Positions 28,274 through 41,252 are shown, counted from the first letter of the stretch. The stretch is 64,000 bases of DNA from Micrococcus endophyticus (GCF_014205115.1 NZ_JACHMW010000001.1:682001-746000); one strand, 5' to 3'. The notes: generated by a model from the letters alone, not told the origin. Translations and numbers: made by a program.

Positions 28274-29239
28274 ATGACCGACCTCGTCGACCCGGCCCGC
28301 GCCGCGGACGGACACCGCTCCGGCTTCGTCTCGCTCGTCGGACGCCCCAACGCGGGCAAGTCCACCCTCACCAACGCGCTCGTGGGGGAGAAGGTGGCCA
28401 TCACCTCCTCCAAGCCCCAGACCACGCGCCACACCATCCGCGGAATCGTGCACCGCGAGGACTTCCAGCTCGTCCTCGTGGACACCCCCGGCCTGCACCG
28501 GCCCCGCACGCTGCTGGGCCAGCGCCTCAACGACCTCGTGGCCGAGACCCTCGGCGAGGTGGACGCGGTGGGCTTCTGCCTGCCCGCGGACGAGGCGATC
28601 GGCCCCGGCGACCGGTTCATCGCCCAGCAGCTCGCCCACCTGCACCGCACCCCCGTGGTGGCCGTCGTGACCAAGACCGACAAGGTCGGCCCCGAGCAGC
28701 TCATGGCGCAGCTGCTCGCCGTGACCGCGCTCGGAGAGGAGGTCCTCGGTCCGGAGAACGGCGGCGAGGGCTTCGCGGCCGTCGTGCCGGTCTCCGCCGT
28801 GGCCGGCCGCCAGGTGGACGACGTCCTGGAGGTGCTGCGCGGCCTGCTCCCCGAGGGCCCGCCGCTGTACCCGGACGGCGAGCTCACCGACGAGCCCGAG
28901 GCCGTCATGATCGCCGAGCTCATCCGCGAGGCCGCCCTCGAAGGCGTCCGCGACGAGCTGCCCCACTCGGTGGCTGTGGTGGTCGAGGAGATGGCGCTGC
29001 GCGAGGGACGTCCCGACGACCGTCCCCTGATGGACGTGTGGGCCAACCTCTTCGTGGAGCGCGACAGCCAGAAGGGCATCATCATCGGCAAGGGCGGCTC
29101 CCGCCTGCGCGAGATCGGCGTCCGGGCCCGCGCCGGCATCGAGAGGATGCTCGGCACCAAGGTGCACCTGGACCTGCGGGTCAAGGTCGCCAAGGAGTGG
29201 CAGCGCGACCCGAAGCAGCTCGGCCGCCTCGGGTTCTGA
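28274..29239 (+). CDS. era: GTPase Era
   Basis: Binds the 3' end of 16S rRNA in late 30S assembly. The 321 residues hold G1 GRPNAGKST (23-31), G3 DTPGLH, G4 TKTD and the C-terminal KH domain with GIIIGKGGSRLREIG. ATG 28274 is preferred over ATG 28265 because AAGGA at 28261-28265 is then properly spaced. It is the last gene of the phoH-ybeY-corC-era set. Confidence 0.97.
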   Translation: MTDLVDPARAADGHRSGFVSLVGRPNAGKSTLTNALVGEKVAITSSKPQTTRHTIRGIVHREDFQLVLVDTPGLHRPRTLLGQRLNDLVAETLGEVDAVGFCLPADEAIGPGDRFIAQQLAHLHRTPVVAVVTKTDKVGPEQLMAQLLAVTALGEEVLGPENGGEGFAAVVPVSAVAGRQVDDVLEVLRGLLPEGPPLYPDGELTDEPEAVMIAELIREAALEGVRDELPHSVAVVVEEMALREGRPDDRPLMDVWANLFVERDSQKGIIIGKGGSRLREIGVRARAGIERMLGTKVHLDLRVKVAKEWQRDPKQLGRLGF

Positions 29240-32084
<2,845 letters not shown>

Positions 32085-32088
<4 letters not shown>

Positions 32089-32948
32089 GCGCCGACCGTG
32101 CCCCGCAGTCCCCGCCGCCGCACCCCTCCGGTGCGGTCGCCCCCCGGATCGACCCGCGGTTCGTCCCCCGACACGTGGCGATCGTGATGGACGGCAACGG
32201 GCGCTGGGCCAACCAGCGCGGTCTGCCCCGCACCGAGGGCCACCGGGCCGGCGAGGCGGCGCTGCTGGACGTCGTCGCCGGCGCCGTGGAGCTGGGCGTG
32301 GGGCACGTGTCCGCGTACGCGTTCTCCACGGAGAACTGGCGACGCTCCGCCGAGGAGGTGCGCTTCCTGATGGGCTTCTCCCGGGACGTGCTGCGCCGCC
32401 AGCGGGACACCCTGCACTCGTGGAACGTGCGCATCCGCTGGAACGGGCGCGCCCCGCGGCTGTGGACCCCCGTGATCCGCGAGCTGCAGGAGGCCGAGGA
32501 GCTCACGCGGTACAACACCGGCACCACGCTGCACATGTGCGTGAACTACGGCAGCCGCGCGGAGATCCAGGACGGCGTGCAGGCCCTCGCCGAGGAGGTC
32601 CGGGCCGGGCGGATGCGGCCGTCGGACATCACCGAGGACGTCATCACGCGCTACCTGGACCGCGGCTTCCGCGCCGGCCAGGACGTCGACGTCGTCCCGG
32701 ACGTGGACCTGTTCCTGCGGACCTCGGGGGAGCAGCGCCTGTCCAACTACCTGCTCTGGCAGTCCGCCTACGCGGAGCTGCTCTTCCTCGACGTGCTGTG
32801 GCCGGACGTGGACCGCCGCACGCTCTGGGAGGCCATCGAGACCTACGCCCGGCGGGACCGCCGGTACGGCGGGGCCGTGGACACCCCTCAGCCGGCGCCG
32901 TCGTCCGGCGCGCCGGACTCGGCCTCGGACGCCGACGGCGGCGCGTAG
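32085..32948 (+). CDS. uppS: Isoprenyl transferase (undecaprenyl diphosphate synthase type)
   Basis: Elongates isoprenyl diphosphates with cis double bonds to make the lipid carrier for cell-wall synthesis. The 287 residues contain MDGNGRWA (catalytic Asp36), [28 protein letters not shown] and the terminal [31 protein letters not shown] precedes ATG 32085. The last 20 codons are a Pro/Ser/Asp tail encoded opposite the end of the convergent hydrolase gene (61-bp overlap). Product chain length cannot be told from sequence. Confidence 0.95.
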
Positions 32949-34000
32949 GCTCCCAGCCACGTGAGCGTCGCGGCGCCGGCCGCCTCGCGCACCGACGCGG
33001 GGGAGGCGAACACGTCGTGCAGGGCGTCGGGGAGCCGGTGGACCGTGACCCGATCGCCCAGCCGCAGGGACCTGCGGGCCATGGCGTCCGGGTCCAGCAC
33101 GATGTCCGAGGCGAGCATCGCCTCGTCGTAGGAGGTGCCGCGGTGGCCGCGCGCGGAGACCAGCACGAGGATCGGGGCGTTGACCTGCAGGCGCCGGGCC
33201 ACCGTGCGGTGCCCCTTGAGGACGGCGCTGAGCCAGGCCGCGGGCACCTGGAAGGCGTGGGTGGGCCGCCACAGCGGATGCAGGTCCCACTCGCCCTCGG
33301 CCTGGTCGGAGAGGGTGCGCCAGTAGTAGTCGATGCGGGGCAGGGTGAGCATCGCGTACGGCTTGAGGGCGGAGACCGGGTCCACGATCGTCTTGGCCAG
33401 CAGCCGCACGCCCGCGCTGCCCTGCATCTCCAGCCAGGGGCTGTTCAGCACGAGGGCGGAGATCCGGCCCGGATTGCGGTGCGCCCACAGGGAGGCGATG
33501 AGGCCGCCCGTGGAGTGGCCCATGAGCACGGGCGGCAGGGGATGGTCCTCGGCGATCGTGGCCAGGGCTGCCTCGAGGTCGGCGTCGTAGCGGGCGAGGT
33601 CGTCCGTCCAGCCGGGGGTCTGCCCCTCGCGCAGCGAGCGGCCGTAGTGGCGCAGGTCCACGGCGTGGAAGGCGTAGCCGGCCTCCTCGAACGCGCGCGC
33701 CAGGGGCGCGTTGTAGAAGTAGTCGCTCCAGCCGTGGACGGAGAGGATGGCGCGCCGGGTCCGGTCCCGCGGGCCCGTGGCCTGCGGCCGCACCACTGTG
33801 ACAAGGTTCTGGCCTTGTTCGTCCGTGTCGAGGCCGAGGGTGAGGCGCTCGAAACCGGCCATCCCGTCCTCCACCCAGCCCAGGCCCGGGGGGTCGTGCA
33901 GCAGCGGGCGGGTGTCCTCGTCGGTGGGCCCGCCCTCGGGGGGCCGGCTCGGCTCCGACTTGTCGGCGGGGATGGGCTGCTCGGCCGGCACGATGGACAT
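32888..34000 (-). CDS. Alpha/beta hydrolase, lysophospholipase-like
   Basis: A 370-residue hydrolase of the serine aminopeptidase S33 / monoglyceride lipase type. Seen are [30 protein letters not shown], the nucleophile elbow [14 protein letters not shown] and a C-terminal His in [12 protein letters not shown]. Substrate is unknown; members often act on lysolipids or acylglycerols. ATG 34000 lies seven bases after TAGAGT (34008-34013), so the mRNA should be leaderless. Its 3' end overlaps uppS by 61 bases in convergent orientation. It is divergent from pyrD, with starts 57 bases apart. Confidence 0.87.
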   Translation of the reverse strand: MSIVPAEQPIPADKSEPSRPPEGGPTDEDTRPLLHDPPGLGWVEDGMAGFERLTLGLDTDEQGQNLVTVVRPQATGPRDRTRRAILSVHGWSDYFYNAPLARAFEEAGYAFHAVDLRHYGRSLREGQTPGWTDDLARYDADLEAALATIAEDHPLPPVLMGHSTGGLIASLWAHRNPGRISALVLNSPWLEMQGSAGVRLLAKTIVDPVSALKPYAMLTLPRIDYYWRTLSDQAEGEWDLHPLWRPTHAFQVPAAWLSAVLKGHRTVARRLQVNAPILVLVSARGHRGTSYDEAMLASDIVLDPDAMARRSLRLGDRVTVHRLPDALHDVFASPASVREAAGAATLTWLGAYAPPSASEAESGAPDDGAG

Positions 34001-34007
34001 GCGTCCC

Positions 34008-34013
34008 ACTCTA
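34008..34013 (-). promoter_or_regulatory. -10 hexamer TAGAGT of the lysophospholipase-like gene, leaderless spacing
   Basis: Minus strand TAGAGT, seven bases (GGGACGC), then ATG 34000. Confidence 0.6.
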
Positions 34014-34057
34014 GGAGCGCACCGTGACCCCGGGCACGCGCGTGGGAGGATGGGCCC

Positions 34058-35185
34058 ATGCAGCTGCCCGATCCCAAGGCCGCCGTCGACGGCGTGCTCA
34101 CCTCCCGTGCCCCCCGCCTCTACCCGCCCTTCTTCCGCGCCGTGTTCGGCGGCATGGACGCCGAACAGGCGCACCACCGCGGCTTCGACGCGATCCGGCT
34201 CGCCGAGCGCACGGGCGCCTCGGCGGCCCTGCGCGCGGCCTTCCGCCCGGACCCGCTGCTGGCCCGCACCGTCATGGGGCTGCGGTTCCCCACGCCGTTC
34301 GGCCTCGCCGCCGGCTTCGACAAGGAGGGGCGGGGGACCGCCGCCCTGGCGGACCTGGGCTTCGGCCACATCGAGGTCGGCACCATCACCGCCCAGGCAC
34401 AGCCGGGCAACCCGCAGCCGCGCCTGTTCCGCCTGGTGGAGGACCGCGCCCTGGTGAACCGGATGGGCTTCAACAACGACGGCGCCGCCGCGGTGGCCCC
34501 CCGCCTGGCGCGCACGCGCGCCGTCTTGGAGCGCCGCTTCGGCGCCGTGCGCCCCGTGCTCGGCGTGAACATCGGCAAGACCAAGGTCGTCGCGCTCGAG
34601 GACGCGGCCGAGGACTACCGCGCCTCCACGCGGCTGCTCGCTCCGCACGCGGACTACCTCACGGTGAACGTGTCCTCGCCCAACACGCCCGGCCTGCGCC
34701 AGCTCCAGGAGATCGACGCCCTCGAGCCGATCCTCACCGCCGTCCGCGAGGAGGCGGACCGCGTGGTGACCGGACGCCGGGTGCCCCTGACCGTGAAGAT
34801 CGCCCCGGACCTCACGGACGAGGACGTGCGCGCCGTCGCCGCCCTGGCCGAGCGCCTCGGGCTCGACGGGGTGATCGCCACCAACACCACGATCTCCCGG
34901 GAGGGTCTGGCCACGCCCCGCGCCGACGTCGACGCCCTGGGCGCCGGCGGCCTCTCCGGCGCGCCCCTGAAGGAGCGTTCGACGGAGGTGTTGCGGGAGC
35001 TGCGGGCGGCCCTGCCCGCCGGCACCGCCGTGATCAGCGTGGGCGGCGTGACCGACGCCGACGACGTCCAGGCCCGGCTGGACGCCGGCGCGGACCTCGT
35101 CCAGGGGTACACGGCCTTCCTCTACGAGGGTCCGTTCTGGGCCGGGCGCATCTCCGCCGGCCTGGCGCGCACGCTGCGCGGCTGA
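34058..35185 (+). CDS. pyrD: Dihydroorotate dehydrogenase (quinone), class 2
   Basis: Oxidises dihydroorotate to orotate with FMN and passes electrons to quinone at the membrane; fourth step of pyrimidine synthesis. The 375 residues have the class 2 N-terminal helix region, [48 protein letters not shown] with the catalytic Ser class, and C-terminal [23 protein letters not shown] 34058 follows GGAGGAT, which serves as RBS. A perfect terminator follows. Confidence 0.96.
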   Translation: MQLPDPKAAVDGVLTSRAPRLYPPFFRAVFGGMDAEQAHHRGFDAIRLAERTGASAALRAAFRPDPLLARTVMGLRFPTPFGLAAGFDKEGRGTAALADLGFGHIEVGTITAQAQPGNPQPRLFRLVEDRALVNRMGFNNDGAAAVAPRLARTRAVLERRFGAVRPVLGVNIGKTKVVALEDAAEDYRASTRLLAPHADYLTVNVSSPNTPGLRQLQEIDALEPILTAVREEADRVVTGRRVPLTVKIAPDLTDEDVRAVAALAERLGLDGVIATNTTISREGLATPRADVDALGAGGLSGAPLKERSTEVLRELRAALPAGTAVISVGGVTDADDVQARLDAGADLVQGYTAFLYEGPFWAGRISAGLARTLRG

Positions 35186-35204
35186 CCGCGGCACGCACCC
35201 GCAT

Positions 35205-35244
35205 GCGATGAGGCCCGGACCCCTGCGGGTCCGGGCCTCATCGC
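35205..35244. terminator. Bidirectional terminator between pyrD and the DUF3043 gene
   Basis: A perfect 18-bp stem, GCGATGAGGCCCGGACCC with its complement, and a CTGC loop. It lies 19 bases after the pyrD stop and 26 bases from the DUF3043 stop on the other strand. Confidence 0.85.
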
Positions 35245-35270
35245 AGAGTCGCCCGGCGGACGGGCGGGGC

Positions 35271-35894
35271 TCAGGCGGGGAACTGGCCGCGCTTGACCTG
35301 GGGCTTGGGCAGGCGCAGGCGGCGGAACTGCAGGGCGCGCATCACGCCGTAGAAGCCGGTGCCCGACTCGGGCTCCCCGAAGCGCTCCGTGAGGCCCTTC
35401 TTGATGCGGCGGGCCACGATGAGGCTCTCGATCACCACGAGCGCGACGAGCGCGTAGAGGCTGATCATGAGGAACAGCTGGACCTCCCGGCCGGGGAGGA
35501 ACATCAGCAGCACGTAGGCGAAGACCACGGGCATGAGCCACTCGCCGATGCCGGTGCGGGCGTCCACGTAGTCGCGCACCCAGCGCTTCTGGGGGCCGCG
35601 GTCGCGCAGGGGCAGGCCGCGCTCGTCGCCGGTCTCGAGGGCCACGCGCTGGCGCATGCGGTCCCGGGCGGCCGCCTCGCGCGCGGCCTTGCGGGCCGCC
35701 TTGCGGTCCTCGGGGACCATCGTGCGGCGGCGCGCCGCCTCCTGGTCGCGGCGGCGGGGGGTGGGGCCCTGCTTGCCCTGTGCCCGGTCGCGGGGCGCCT
35801 CCGGGTCCGCGGCGGGGCCGTCGGCGCGGACGGCGGTGGAGCCGTGGGTCGAGGGGGCGGGCGCGGTCTCGGGGGTCTTGTCTCGCTTGAACAC
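35271..35894 (-). CDS. DUF3043 family membrane protein
   Basis: A 207-residue actinobacterial protein of unknown function. The first half is cytoplasmic and strongly charged (KQGPTPRRRDQEAARRRTM region), followed by RDRGPQKRWVRDYVDARTG, the family hallmark, and two membrane helices (WLMPVVFAYVLLMFLPG and LFLMISLYALVALVVIESL). GTG 35894 lies six bases after TAGACT (35901-35906). The neighbouring dipeptidase gene is divergent and also leaderless, with 71 bases between the starts. Confidence 0.82.
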   Translation of the reverse strand: MFKRDKTPETAPAPSTHGSTAVRADGPAADPEAPRDRAQGKQGPTPRRRDQEAARRRTMVPEDRKAARKAAREAAARDRMRQRVALETGDERGLPLRDRGPQKRWVRDYVDARTGIGEWLMPVVFAYVLLMFLPGREVQLFLMISLYALVALVVIESLIVARRIKKGLTERFGEPESGTGFYGVMRALQFRRLRLPKPQVKRGQFPA

Positions 35895-35900
35895 CCGCCC

Positions 35901-35906
35901 AGTCTA
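35901..35906 (-). promoter_or_regulatory. -10 hexamer TAGACT of the DUF3043 gene, leaderless spacing
   Basis: Minus strand TAGACT, six bases (GGGCGG), then GTG 35894. Confidence 0.6.
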
Positions 35907-35952
35907 GTCGGGCCGCGAGGCGCGGGGCCGGGAGGGGGCGGGTCCGGACGTC

Positions 35953-35958
35953 TAGGCT
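35953..35958 (+). promoter_or_regulatory. -10 hexamer TAGGCT of the dipeptidase gene, leaderless spacing
   Basis: TAGGCT, seven bases (GGCGGGC), then ATG 35966. It forms a compact divergent pair with the DUF3043 promoter. Confidence 0.6.
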
Positions 35959-35965
35959 GGCGGGC

Positions 35966-37369
35966 ATGACTGAGACCACACCCCCCGTGCGGGACGACGC
36001 CGCCCTCGTGGCGGCCGTGCGCGACGCCGTCGACGCCCGCTTCCCCCAGACCCTGCAGACCCTGACCGACCTGGTGGCGATCCCGGGCATCGCGTGGGAC
36101 TCCGCCGACCGCGCCCAGCTCGAGCGCTCGTCCGAGGCCGTCGCGGCCCTGCTGCGCCAGGCCGGCCTGCAGGGCGTGGAGATCGTGACGGAGACCCGTG
36201 AGGACGGACGCCCCGGCGGCCCAGCGGTCATCGGCGAGAAGCCCGGCGCGTCCGACAAGCCCACCGTCTTGTTGTACGCCCATCACGACGTGCAGCCCAT
36301 CGGTGACGAGGCGCTGTGGGACACCGAGCCCCTCGTGGCCACCGAGAAGGGCGGCCGCCTCTACGGCCGCGGCGCCGCCGACGACAAGGCGGGCATCATG
36401 GTCCACCTCGCGGCCCTGGCCGCCCTGAAGGACGTGCTGCCCGACGCCGGCGTCGGCGTGCGCGTGTTCATCGAGGGCGAGGAGGAGGCCGGCTCCCCGA
36501 CCTTCCGCACCTTCCTCGAGAACCACCGCGCCCGACTGGAGGCCGACGCCATCGTCGTCGCCGACTCCTCGAACTGGGCCGTGGGGGAGCCGGCGCTCAC
36601 CACCTCCCTGCGCGGGCTCGTGGACGGCACCGTGACCGTGCGCGTGCTCGACCACGCCGTGCACTCCGGCATGTTCGGCGGCCCCGTGCTGGATGCCGTC
36701 GTCCTGCTCTCGCGTCTCATCGCCACCCTGCACGACGCCGACGGCGCCGTGGCCGTCCCCGGCCTCGAGCCGCGGCGCTCCGCGAGCCTGGACTACCCGG
36801 AGGACGTCTTCCGCGCCGACGCCGGCGTCCTGGACTCGGTCACCCTCGCCGGGCGCGGCCCCGTGGCCGACCGGCTCTGGAACGCCCCGGCGCTGAGCGT
36901 GATCGGCATCGACGTGCCCTCCGTCGCGGAGTCCTCGAACACCATCCAGCCGCAGGCCCGCGCCAAGTTCTCGCTCCGCCTGGGCCCCGGGATGGACCCG
37001 GCCGAGGCGTTCGAGGCGCTCAAGGCCCACCTCGAGGCGCAGTCCGCGGCCGTGCTCGGCGCCGAGATCACCGTGGAGGCGGGGGAGTTCGGGCAGCCGT
37101 TCGACACCGACACCTCGGACCCGCTCGCCGCCGCCATGATGGGCGCCCTCGGGGACGCGTGGGGCGTGGCCCCCAAGGAGGCCGGCATGGGCGGATCCAT
37201 CCCGTTCACCGCGGACCTCGCCGAGGTATTCCCGGACGCCACCATCCTCATCACCGGCGTGGAGGACCCGGACTCGCGCGCCCACTCGGCCAACGAGTCC
37301 CTGCACATCGAGGACTTCCGGCGCGCCGTCGTCGCCGAGGCCCTCTGGCTCGCCCGCCTCGCCGGCTGA
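35966..37369 (+). CDS. M20 family dipeptidase
   Basis: A 467-residue zinc peptidase of the M20A/carboxypeptidase G2-like group, probably hydrolysing dipeptides in the cytosol. Metal ligand motifs are LYAHHDVQP (His and Asp), LYGRGAADDKAGIM (bridging Asp), EGEEEAGSP (catalytic Glu), VADSSNWAVGEPAL and a C-terminal AHSANESLHIEDF (last His). The dimerisation domain lies about residues 215-340. ATG 35966 is set by the TAGGCT hexamer. Exact substrate unknown. Confidence 0.9.
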   Translation: MTETTPPVRDDAALVAAVRDAVDARFPQTLQTLTDLVAIPGIAWDSADRAQLERSSEAVAALLRQAGLQGVEIVTETREDGRPGGPAVIGEKPGASDKPTVLLYAHHDVQPIGDEALWDTEPLVATEKGGRLYGRGAADDKAGIMVHLAALAALKDVLPDAGVGVRVFIEGEEEAGSPTFRTFLENHRARLEADAIVVADSSNWAVGEPALTTSLRGLVDGTVTVRVLDHAVHSGMFGGPVLDAVVLLSRLIATLHDADGAVAVPGLEPRRSASLDYPEDVFRADAGVLDSVTLAGRGPVADRLWNAPALSVIGIDVPSVAESSNTIQPQARAKFSLRLGPGMDPAEAFEALKAHLEAQSAAVLGAEITVEAGEFGQPFDTDTSDPLAAAMMGALGDAWGVAPKEAGMGGSIPFTADLAEVFPDATILITGVEDPDSRAHSANESLHIEDFRRAVVAEALWLARLAG

Positions 37370-37405
37370 GACGGACCCGGCCCGCCGCGACCTCGCGCGC
37401 GGGCC

Positions 37406-37433
37406 GGGAATGGCCGCCGCGGGGATAGTGTTG
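37406..37433 (+). promoter_or_regulatory. Sigma-R/SigH-type promoter of erpA
   Basis: GGGAAT (37406-37411), exactly 18 bases, GTTG (37430-37433). This is the full consensus of the actinobacterial thiol-stress sigma factors (Streptomyces SigR, mycobacterial SigH). erpA starts about 70 bases downstream. Confidence 0.75.
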
Positions 37434-37502
37434 AGCAGACGACACCGCGCGCGACGGGCCCGGCCCGCCGGCGCGCCCCCCCTGATCCTCAAGGAGGTCA
37501 CG

Positions 37503-37895
37503 ATGGCTCTGTCCGCGGACGAGACCGGCGTCGAGATCGGCGCCACCCAGGATGCCGAGGGCCTGCCCCCGCACGAGGTCGAGCTGACCGACGTCGCGGC
37601 CGGCAAGGTGCGCTCGCTGCTCGAGCAGGAGGGCCGCACCGACCTGCGCCTGCGCGTGGCCGTGCAGCCTGGCGGCTGCTCCGGCCTCATCTACCAGCTC
37701 TACTTCGACGAGCGCGTGCTCGACGGGGACACCGTGCGCGACTACGACGGCGTCCAGGTGATCGTCGACAAGATGAGCGTGCCCTACCTCATGGGCGCCA
37801 CCATCGACTTCGAGGACACCATCTCGAAGCAGGGCTTCACGATCGACAACCCCAACGCCGTCGGCTCCTGCGCCTGCGGCGACTCCTTCCACTGA
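37503..37895 (+). CDS. erpA: Iron-sulfur cluster insertion protein, A-type carrier
   Basis: Accepts Fe-S clusters and hands them to apo-enzymes. The 130 residues contain the three conserved cysteines of A-type carriers, in QPGGCSGLIY and at the C-terminus GSCACGDSFH. ATG 37503 has a near-perfect Shine-Dalgarno, AAGGAGGT. A sigma-R-type promoter upstream suggests induction when thiols are oxidised and clusters are damaged. Its position before ctaC is conserved in actinobacteria, and the Rieske protein downstream is a possible client. Confidence 0.92.
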   Translation: MALSADETGVEIGATQDAEGLPPHEVELTDVAAGKVRSLLEQEGRTDLRLRVAVQPGGCSGLIYQLYFDERVLDGDTVRDYDGVQVIVDKMSVPYLMGATIDFEDTISKQGFTIDNPNAVGSCACGDSFH

Positions 37896-37932
37896 CGCGC
37901 GGGGGCGCATCCGCCCCGCCCGTGAGGCGACC

Positions 37933-37961
37933 CGGCGGGTCGGCCCCAGGCCGGCCCGCCG
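37933..37961 (+). terminator. Terminator after erpA
   Basis: CGGCGGGTCGGCC and GGCCGGCCCGCCG form a 13-bp stem with one G-T pair and a CCA loop, followed by TCGTCGTG as in other terminators of the window. Confidence 0.7.
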
Positions 37962-38070
37962 TCGTCGTGCCCGGGGGAGCAGGCCCCGCCGGCGCGTCCA
38001 GGAGGCTCGGACCCGACTCCCAGACACGATCCTGACGTGTCACGGTGCGGCGAAACGGCCCACGTCGGCT

Positions 38071-38076
38071 TAGACT
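38071..38076 (+). promoter_or_regulatory. -10 hexamer TAGACT of ctaC with a leader of about 110 bases
   Basis: TAGACT lies 117 bases before the ctaC start. The leader has two small hairpins (GCGAG/CTCGC near 38125 and CTCG/CGAG near 38161) and ends with an AGAGGAAGG ribosome-binding site. The rest of 37962-38192 shows nothing recognisable. Confidence 0.5.
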
Positions 38077-38192
38077 GGCTGACGAATCATCAGGGCATAC
38101 CCGCGCTCCCTGCGTGGCACCTGCGAGAACTCGCGGAACCACCGGGGTGACGGGCCCGCCCCTCGTACACGAGATGAAGAGGAAGGCCGTCT

Positions 38193-39110
38193 GTGAGAGC
38201 ACAGAATGACGCCGGACGTCGGACTCGCCGCCGCTGGACCGCCGGTGCCGTGGGCACCACGGCGCTCCTGGTGCTGACCGGCTGCTCGGCAGAGGTCCAG
38301 CGCGGCTGGTACCCCGGCACCCGGGAGACCACCAACCACAACGCCCAGCTCACCGACCTGTGGGTGAACTCCTGGATCGCGGCCCTGGTCGTGGGCCTGC
38401 TCGCCTGGGGCGCCATGATCTGGTGCATGGTCGCGTACCGTCGCCGCAAGAACGACCAGGGCTTCCCCAAGCAGACGGCGTACAACGTGCCGCTCGAGAC
38501 CATGTTCACGATCATCCCGATCCTGATGGTCTTCACCCTCTGGGGCTTCACCGACCGCGTGCAGACCGAGGTGGACCGTCCCGTGGACGACTCGCCGCTG
38601 ACGGTCACCGTCTACGGCAAGCAGTGGTCCTGGGACTTCAACTACTCCTACGAGCAGGAGAACGGCGAGGTCGTGGAGGCCCACTACTCGGGCATCCAGG
38701 CTCAGCTGGACGGCTCCGAGGGCGTCCGTGACACCCTGCCCGTCCTCTACCTGCCGAAGGACGTGCCGGTGCACTTCGAGCTGAAGTCCCGCGACGTGGC
38801 GCACTCCTTCTGGATCCCGCAGTTCCTCCAGAAGCGCGACCTGATCCCCGGCAAGACCAACCACCTCTACCTGACCCCCCAGGAGCTGGGCAGCTACGAC
38901 GGCAAGTGCGCCGAGCTGTGCGGCGAGTTCCACTCCGAGATGCTCTTCAACGTGGAGGTCGTCGACGAGGCGGAGTTCGTCCAGCGCCTCGAGGAGATGG
39001 AGCCGGGTCAGGTGGGCGACGAGTACAGCCGCAATCCCAACAACAACCCTGACGGCGCCGGGACGATGGAGCGCGATCTCCAGACCCCCCGCGGTGGAGG
39101 TAGCCACTGA
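38193..39110 (+). CDS. ctaC: Cytochrome c oxidase subunit II (aa3 type), lipoprotein
   Basis: Takes electrons from the QcrC c-hemes through the CuA centre. The 305 residues begin with a lipoprotein signal (basic start, hydrophobic core, LTGC with Cys31), then two membrane helices and a cupredoxin domain. CuA ligands are His204 (DVAHSFWIP), Cys239, Cys243, His247 and Met250 in [15 protein letters not shown] 38193 has AGAGGAAGG upstream. The stop overlaps the ctaD start by one base. Confidence 0.97.
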   Translation: MRAQNDAGRRTRRRWTAGAVGTTALLVLTGCSAEVQRGWYPGTRETTNHNAQLTDLWVNSWIAALVVGLLAWGAMIWCMVAYRRRKNDQGFPKQTAYNVPLETMFTIIPILMVFTLWGFTDRVQTEVDRPVDDSPLTVTVYGKQWSWDFNYSYEQENGEVVEAHYSGIQAQLDGSEGVRDTLPVLYLPKDVPVHFELKSRDVAHSFWIPQFLQKRDLIPGKTNHLYLTPQELGSYDGKCAELCGEFHSEMLFNVEVVDEAEFVQRLEEMEPGQVGDEYSRNPNNNPDGAGTMERDLQTPRGGGSH

Positions 39111-40819
39111 TGACCACTTACGAGTACGCAACGGATGAGGTGCGCTCACAGGCGCAGCCTCGTGTGGTGCCCCGTTCGCTGGGCAAGATCGTCGTCAGCT
39201 GGCTGACGACGACCGACCACAAGGTGCTCGGGTACATGTACCTGATCACGTCCTTCGTCTTCTTCTGCATCGGCGGCGTCATGGCCCTCATGATCCGCGC
39301 GGAGCTCTTCGAGCCCGGCATGCAGATCCTGCAGACGAAGGAGCAGTACAACCAGCTGTTCACCATGCACGGCACGCTCATGCTGCTCATGTTCGCGACC
39401 CCGCTCTTCGTGGGCTTCGCCAACGTGCTGGTGCCGCTGCAGATCGGTGCTCCGGACGTGTCCTTCCCGCGTCTGAACGCCTTGGCGTTCTGGTTCTTCC
39501 TGTTCGGCTCGCTCATCGCGACCGCCGGCTTCCTCACCCCGCAGGGTGCGGCCTCGTTCGGCTGGTTCGCCTACGCCCCGCTCTCCAACACCACGTACTC
39601 GCCGGGCGTCGGCGGTGACCTCTGGGTGTTCGGTCTGGTCCTCCAGGGCTTCGGCACGATCATGGGCGGCGTCAACTTCATCACCACGATCCTGACGATG
39701 CGTGCTCCTGGCATGACGATGTGGCGCATGCCGATCTTCACCTGGAACACGCTCATCACCGGCATCCTGATCATGATGGCGTTCCCGCCGCTGGCCGCGG
39801 CCCTGTTCGCCCTGGGCCTGGACCGTCGCTTCGGCGGCCACATCTTCAACCCGGAGAACGGCGGCGCCATCCTGTGGCAGCACCTCTTCTGGTTCTTCGG
39901 CCACCCCGAGGTGTACATCATCGCCCTGCCGTTCTTCGGCGTCGTGTCGGAGATCATCCCGGTGTTCTCCCGCAAGCCGATCTTCGGCTACAAGTCCCTG
40001 GTCTTCGCGACGACGTCGATCGCCGCGCTCTCCGTGACGGTGTGGGCGCACCACATGTACGTGACCGGCGCCGTGCTCCTGCCGTTCTTCTCCGTGATGA
40101 CCATGCTCATCGCGGTCCCGACCGGCGTGAAGTTCGTGAACTGGATCGGCACCATGTGGCGCGGTTCGATCACCTTCGAGACCCCGATGCTGTGGACGCT
40201 CGGCTTCATGGTCACCTTCCTGTTCGGTGGCCTGACCGGCGTCATCCTGGCGTCGCCGCCCCTGGACTTCCAGGTGTCCGACACCTACTTCGTCGTGGCG
40301 CACTTCCACTACGTCATCTTCGGCACCGTGGTGTTCGCGATGTTCGCCGGCTTCTTCTTCTGGTGGCCCAAGTTCACCGGCAAGATGCTGAACGAGCGTC
40401 TCGGCAAGATCCAGTTCTGGCTGCTGTTCGTGGGCTTCCACGGCACGTTCCTGGTGCAGCACTGGCTGGGCGTCATCGGCATGCCGCGTCGCTACGCGGA
40501 CTACATGATCGAGGACGGCTTCACCGCGATGAACGCGTTCTCCACCGTGTTCTCCTTCATCCTGGGCGCCTCGCTGATCCCGTTCTTCTGGAACGTGTAC
40601 GTGACCGCCCGCTACGGCAAGAAGGTCACCGTGGACGATCCGTGGGGCTTCGGGGCCTCGCTCGAGTGGGCCACTTCGTGCCCGCCGCCGCGGCACAACT
40701 TCCACTCCCTGCCGCGCATCCGCTCCGAGCGTCCGGCGCTGGATCTGCACCACCCGGAGCTCTTCCCGCACTCGCCTCAGAACACGTCTGAGGCCTTCGG
40801 AGAGAAGGTCGCACAGTGA
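39110..40819 (+). CDS. ctaD: Cytochrome c oxidase subunit I
   Basis: Catalytic heme-copper subunit that reduces oxygen and pumps protons. The 569 residues have twelve expected helices. Heme a ligand is in [10 protein letters not shown], CuB ligands are in [14 protein letters not shown] (with the His-Tyr cross-link pair) and WAHHMY, and heme a/a3 ligands in [13 protein letters not shown] 39110 overlaps the ctaC stop. The codon mix has more T-ending codons than neighbours (for example GGT, CGT), often seen in highly expressed genes of GC-rich bacteria. Confidence 0.98.
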   Translation: MTTYEYATDEVRSQAQPRVVPRSLGKIVVSWLTTTDHKVLGYMYLITSFVFFCIGGVMALMIRAELFEPGMQILQTKEQYNQLFTMHGTLMLLMFATPLFVGFANVLVPLQIGAPDVSFPRLNALAFWFFLFGSLIATAGFLTPQGAASFGWFAYAPLSNTTYSPGVGGDLWVFGLVLQGFGTIMGGVNFITTILTMRAPGMTMWRMPIFTWNTLITGILIMMAFPPLAAALFALGLDRRFGGHIFNPENGGAILWQHLFWFFGHPEVYIIALPFFGVVSEIIPVFSRKPIFGYKSLVFATTSIAALSVTVWAHHMYVTGAVLLPFFSVMTMLIAVPTGVKFVNWIGTMWRGSITFETPMLWTLGFMVTFLFGGLTGVILASPPLDFQVSDTYFVVAHFHYVIFGTVVFAMFAGFFFWWPKFTGKMLNERLGKIQFWLLFVGFHGTFLVQHWLGVIGMPRRYADYMIEDGFTAMNAFSTVFSFILGASLIPFFWNVYVTARYGKKVTVDDPWGFGASLEWATSCPPPRHNFHSLPRIRSERPALDLHHPELFPHSPQNTSEAFGEKVAQ

Positions 40820-41217
40820 AGGTCGCAGCCAACATCTTCTGGATCATCGGCCTGTTCTTCATCGCGGCCGGACTCCTCTACGGGTTCTGGGTCGAGTGGA
40901 CCGAGTGGGCCGGCATCCCGGCCATCCTCGCCGTCGGCGCGATGTCCTGGATGATCGCCTGGTACCTGCAGGCCACGGACAAGAAGTTCGGCCTCGGCCC
41001 CTCGGATGACGAGGACGGCGAGATCACCGACTACGCGGGCACCTACGGCACCTTCGCTCCCTGGAGCTGGTGGCCGCTGGGCCTCGGCCTGGCCTGCGCG
41101 ATCATCGTGACCGGCCTCGCGGTCGGCTGGTGGGTCTTCATCATCGGTGTGGTCGCCGCGGCGTACTTCACCTTCGGCTGGGTCTACGAGTTCTCTCGGG
41201 GCAAGTACGCCCACTGA
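40816..41217 (+). CDS. ctaF: Cytochrome c oxidase subunit IV, actinobacterial type
   Basis: Small membrane subunit of the actinobacterial bc1-aa3 supercomplex. The 133 residues contain four hydrophobic segments ([80 protein letters not shown]) and an acidic loop [10 protein letters not shown], as in the CtaF family. GTG 40816 overlaps the ctaD stop (GTGA), so ctaC-ctaD-ctaF is one coupled operon. Confidence 0.93.
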   Translation: MKVAANIFWIIGLFFIAAGLLYGFWVEWTEWAGIPAILAVGAMSWMIAWYLQATDKKFGLGPSDDEDGEITDYAGTYGTFAPWSWWPLGLGLACAIIVTGLAVGWWVFIIGVVAAAYFTFGWVYEFSRGKYAH

Positions 41218-41252
41218 CCTCGGGTCGATCACGCAGCGCCACCGGCGCTGAC

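Noticed and set aside
34047-34057. Leaderless promoter for pyrD
   Set aside because: GAGGAT six bases before ATG 34058 lacks the T-A start of the hexamer, and GGAGGA there is better read as a ribosome-binding site.
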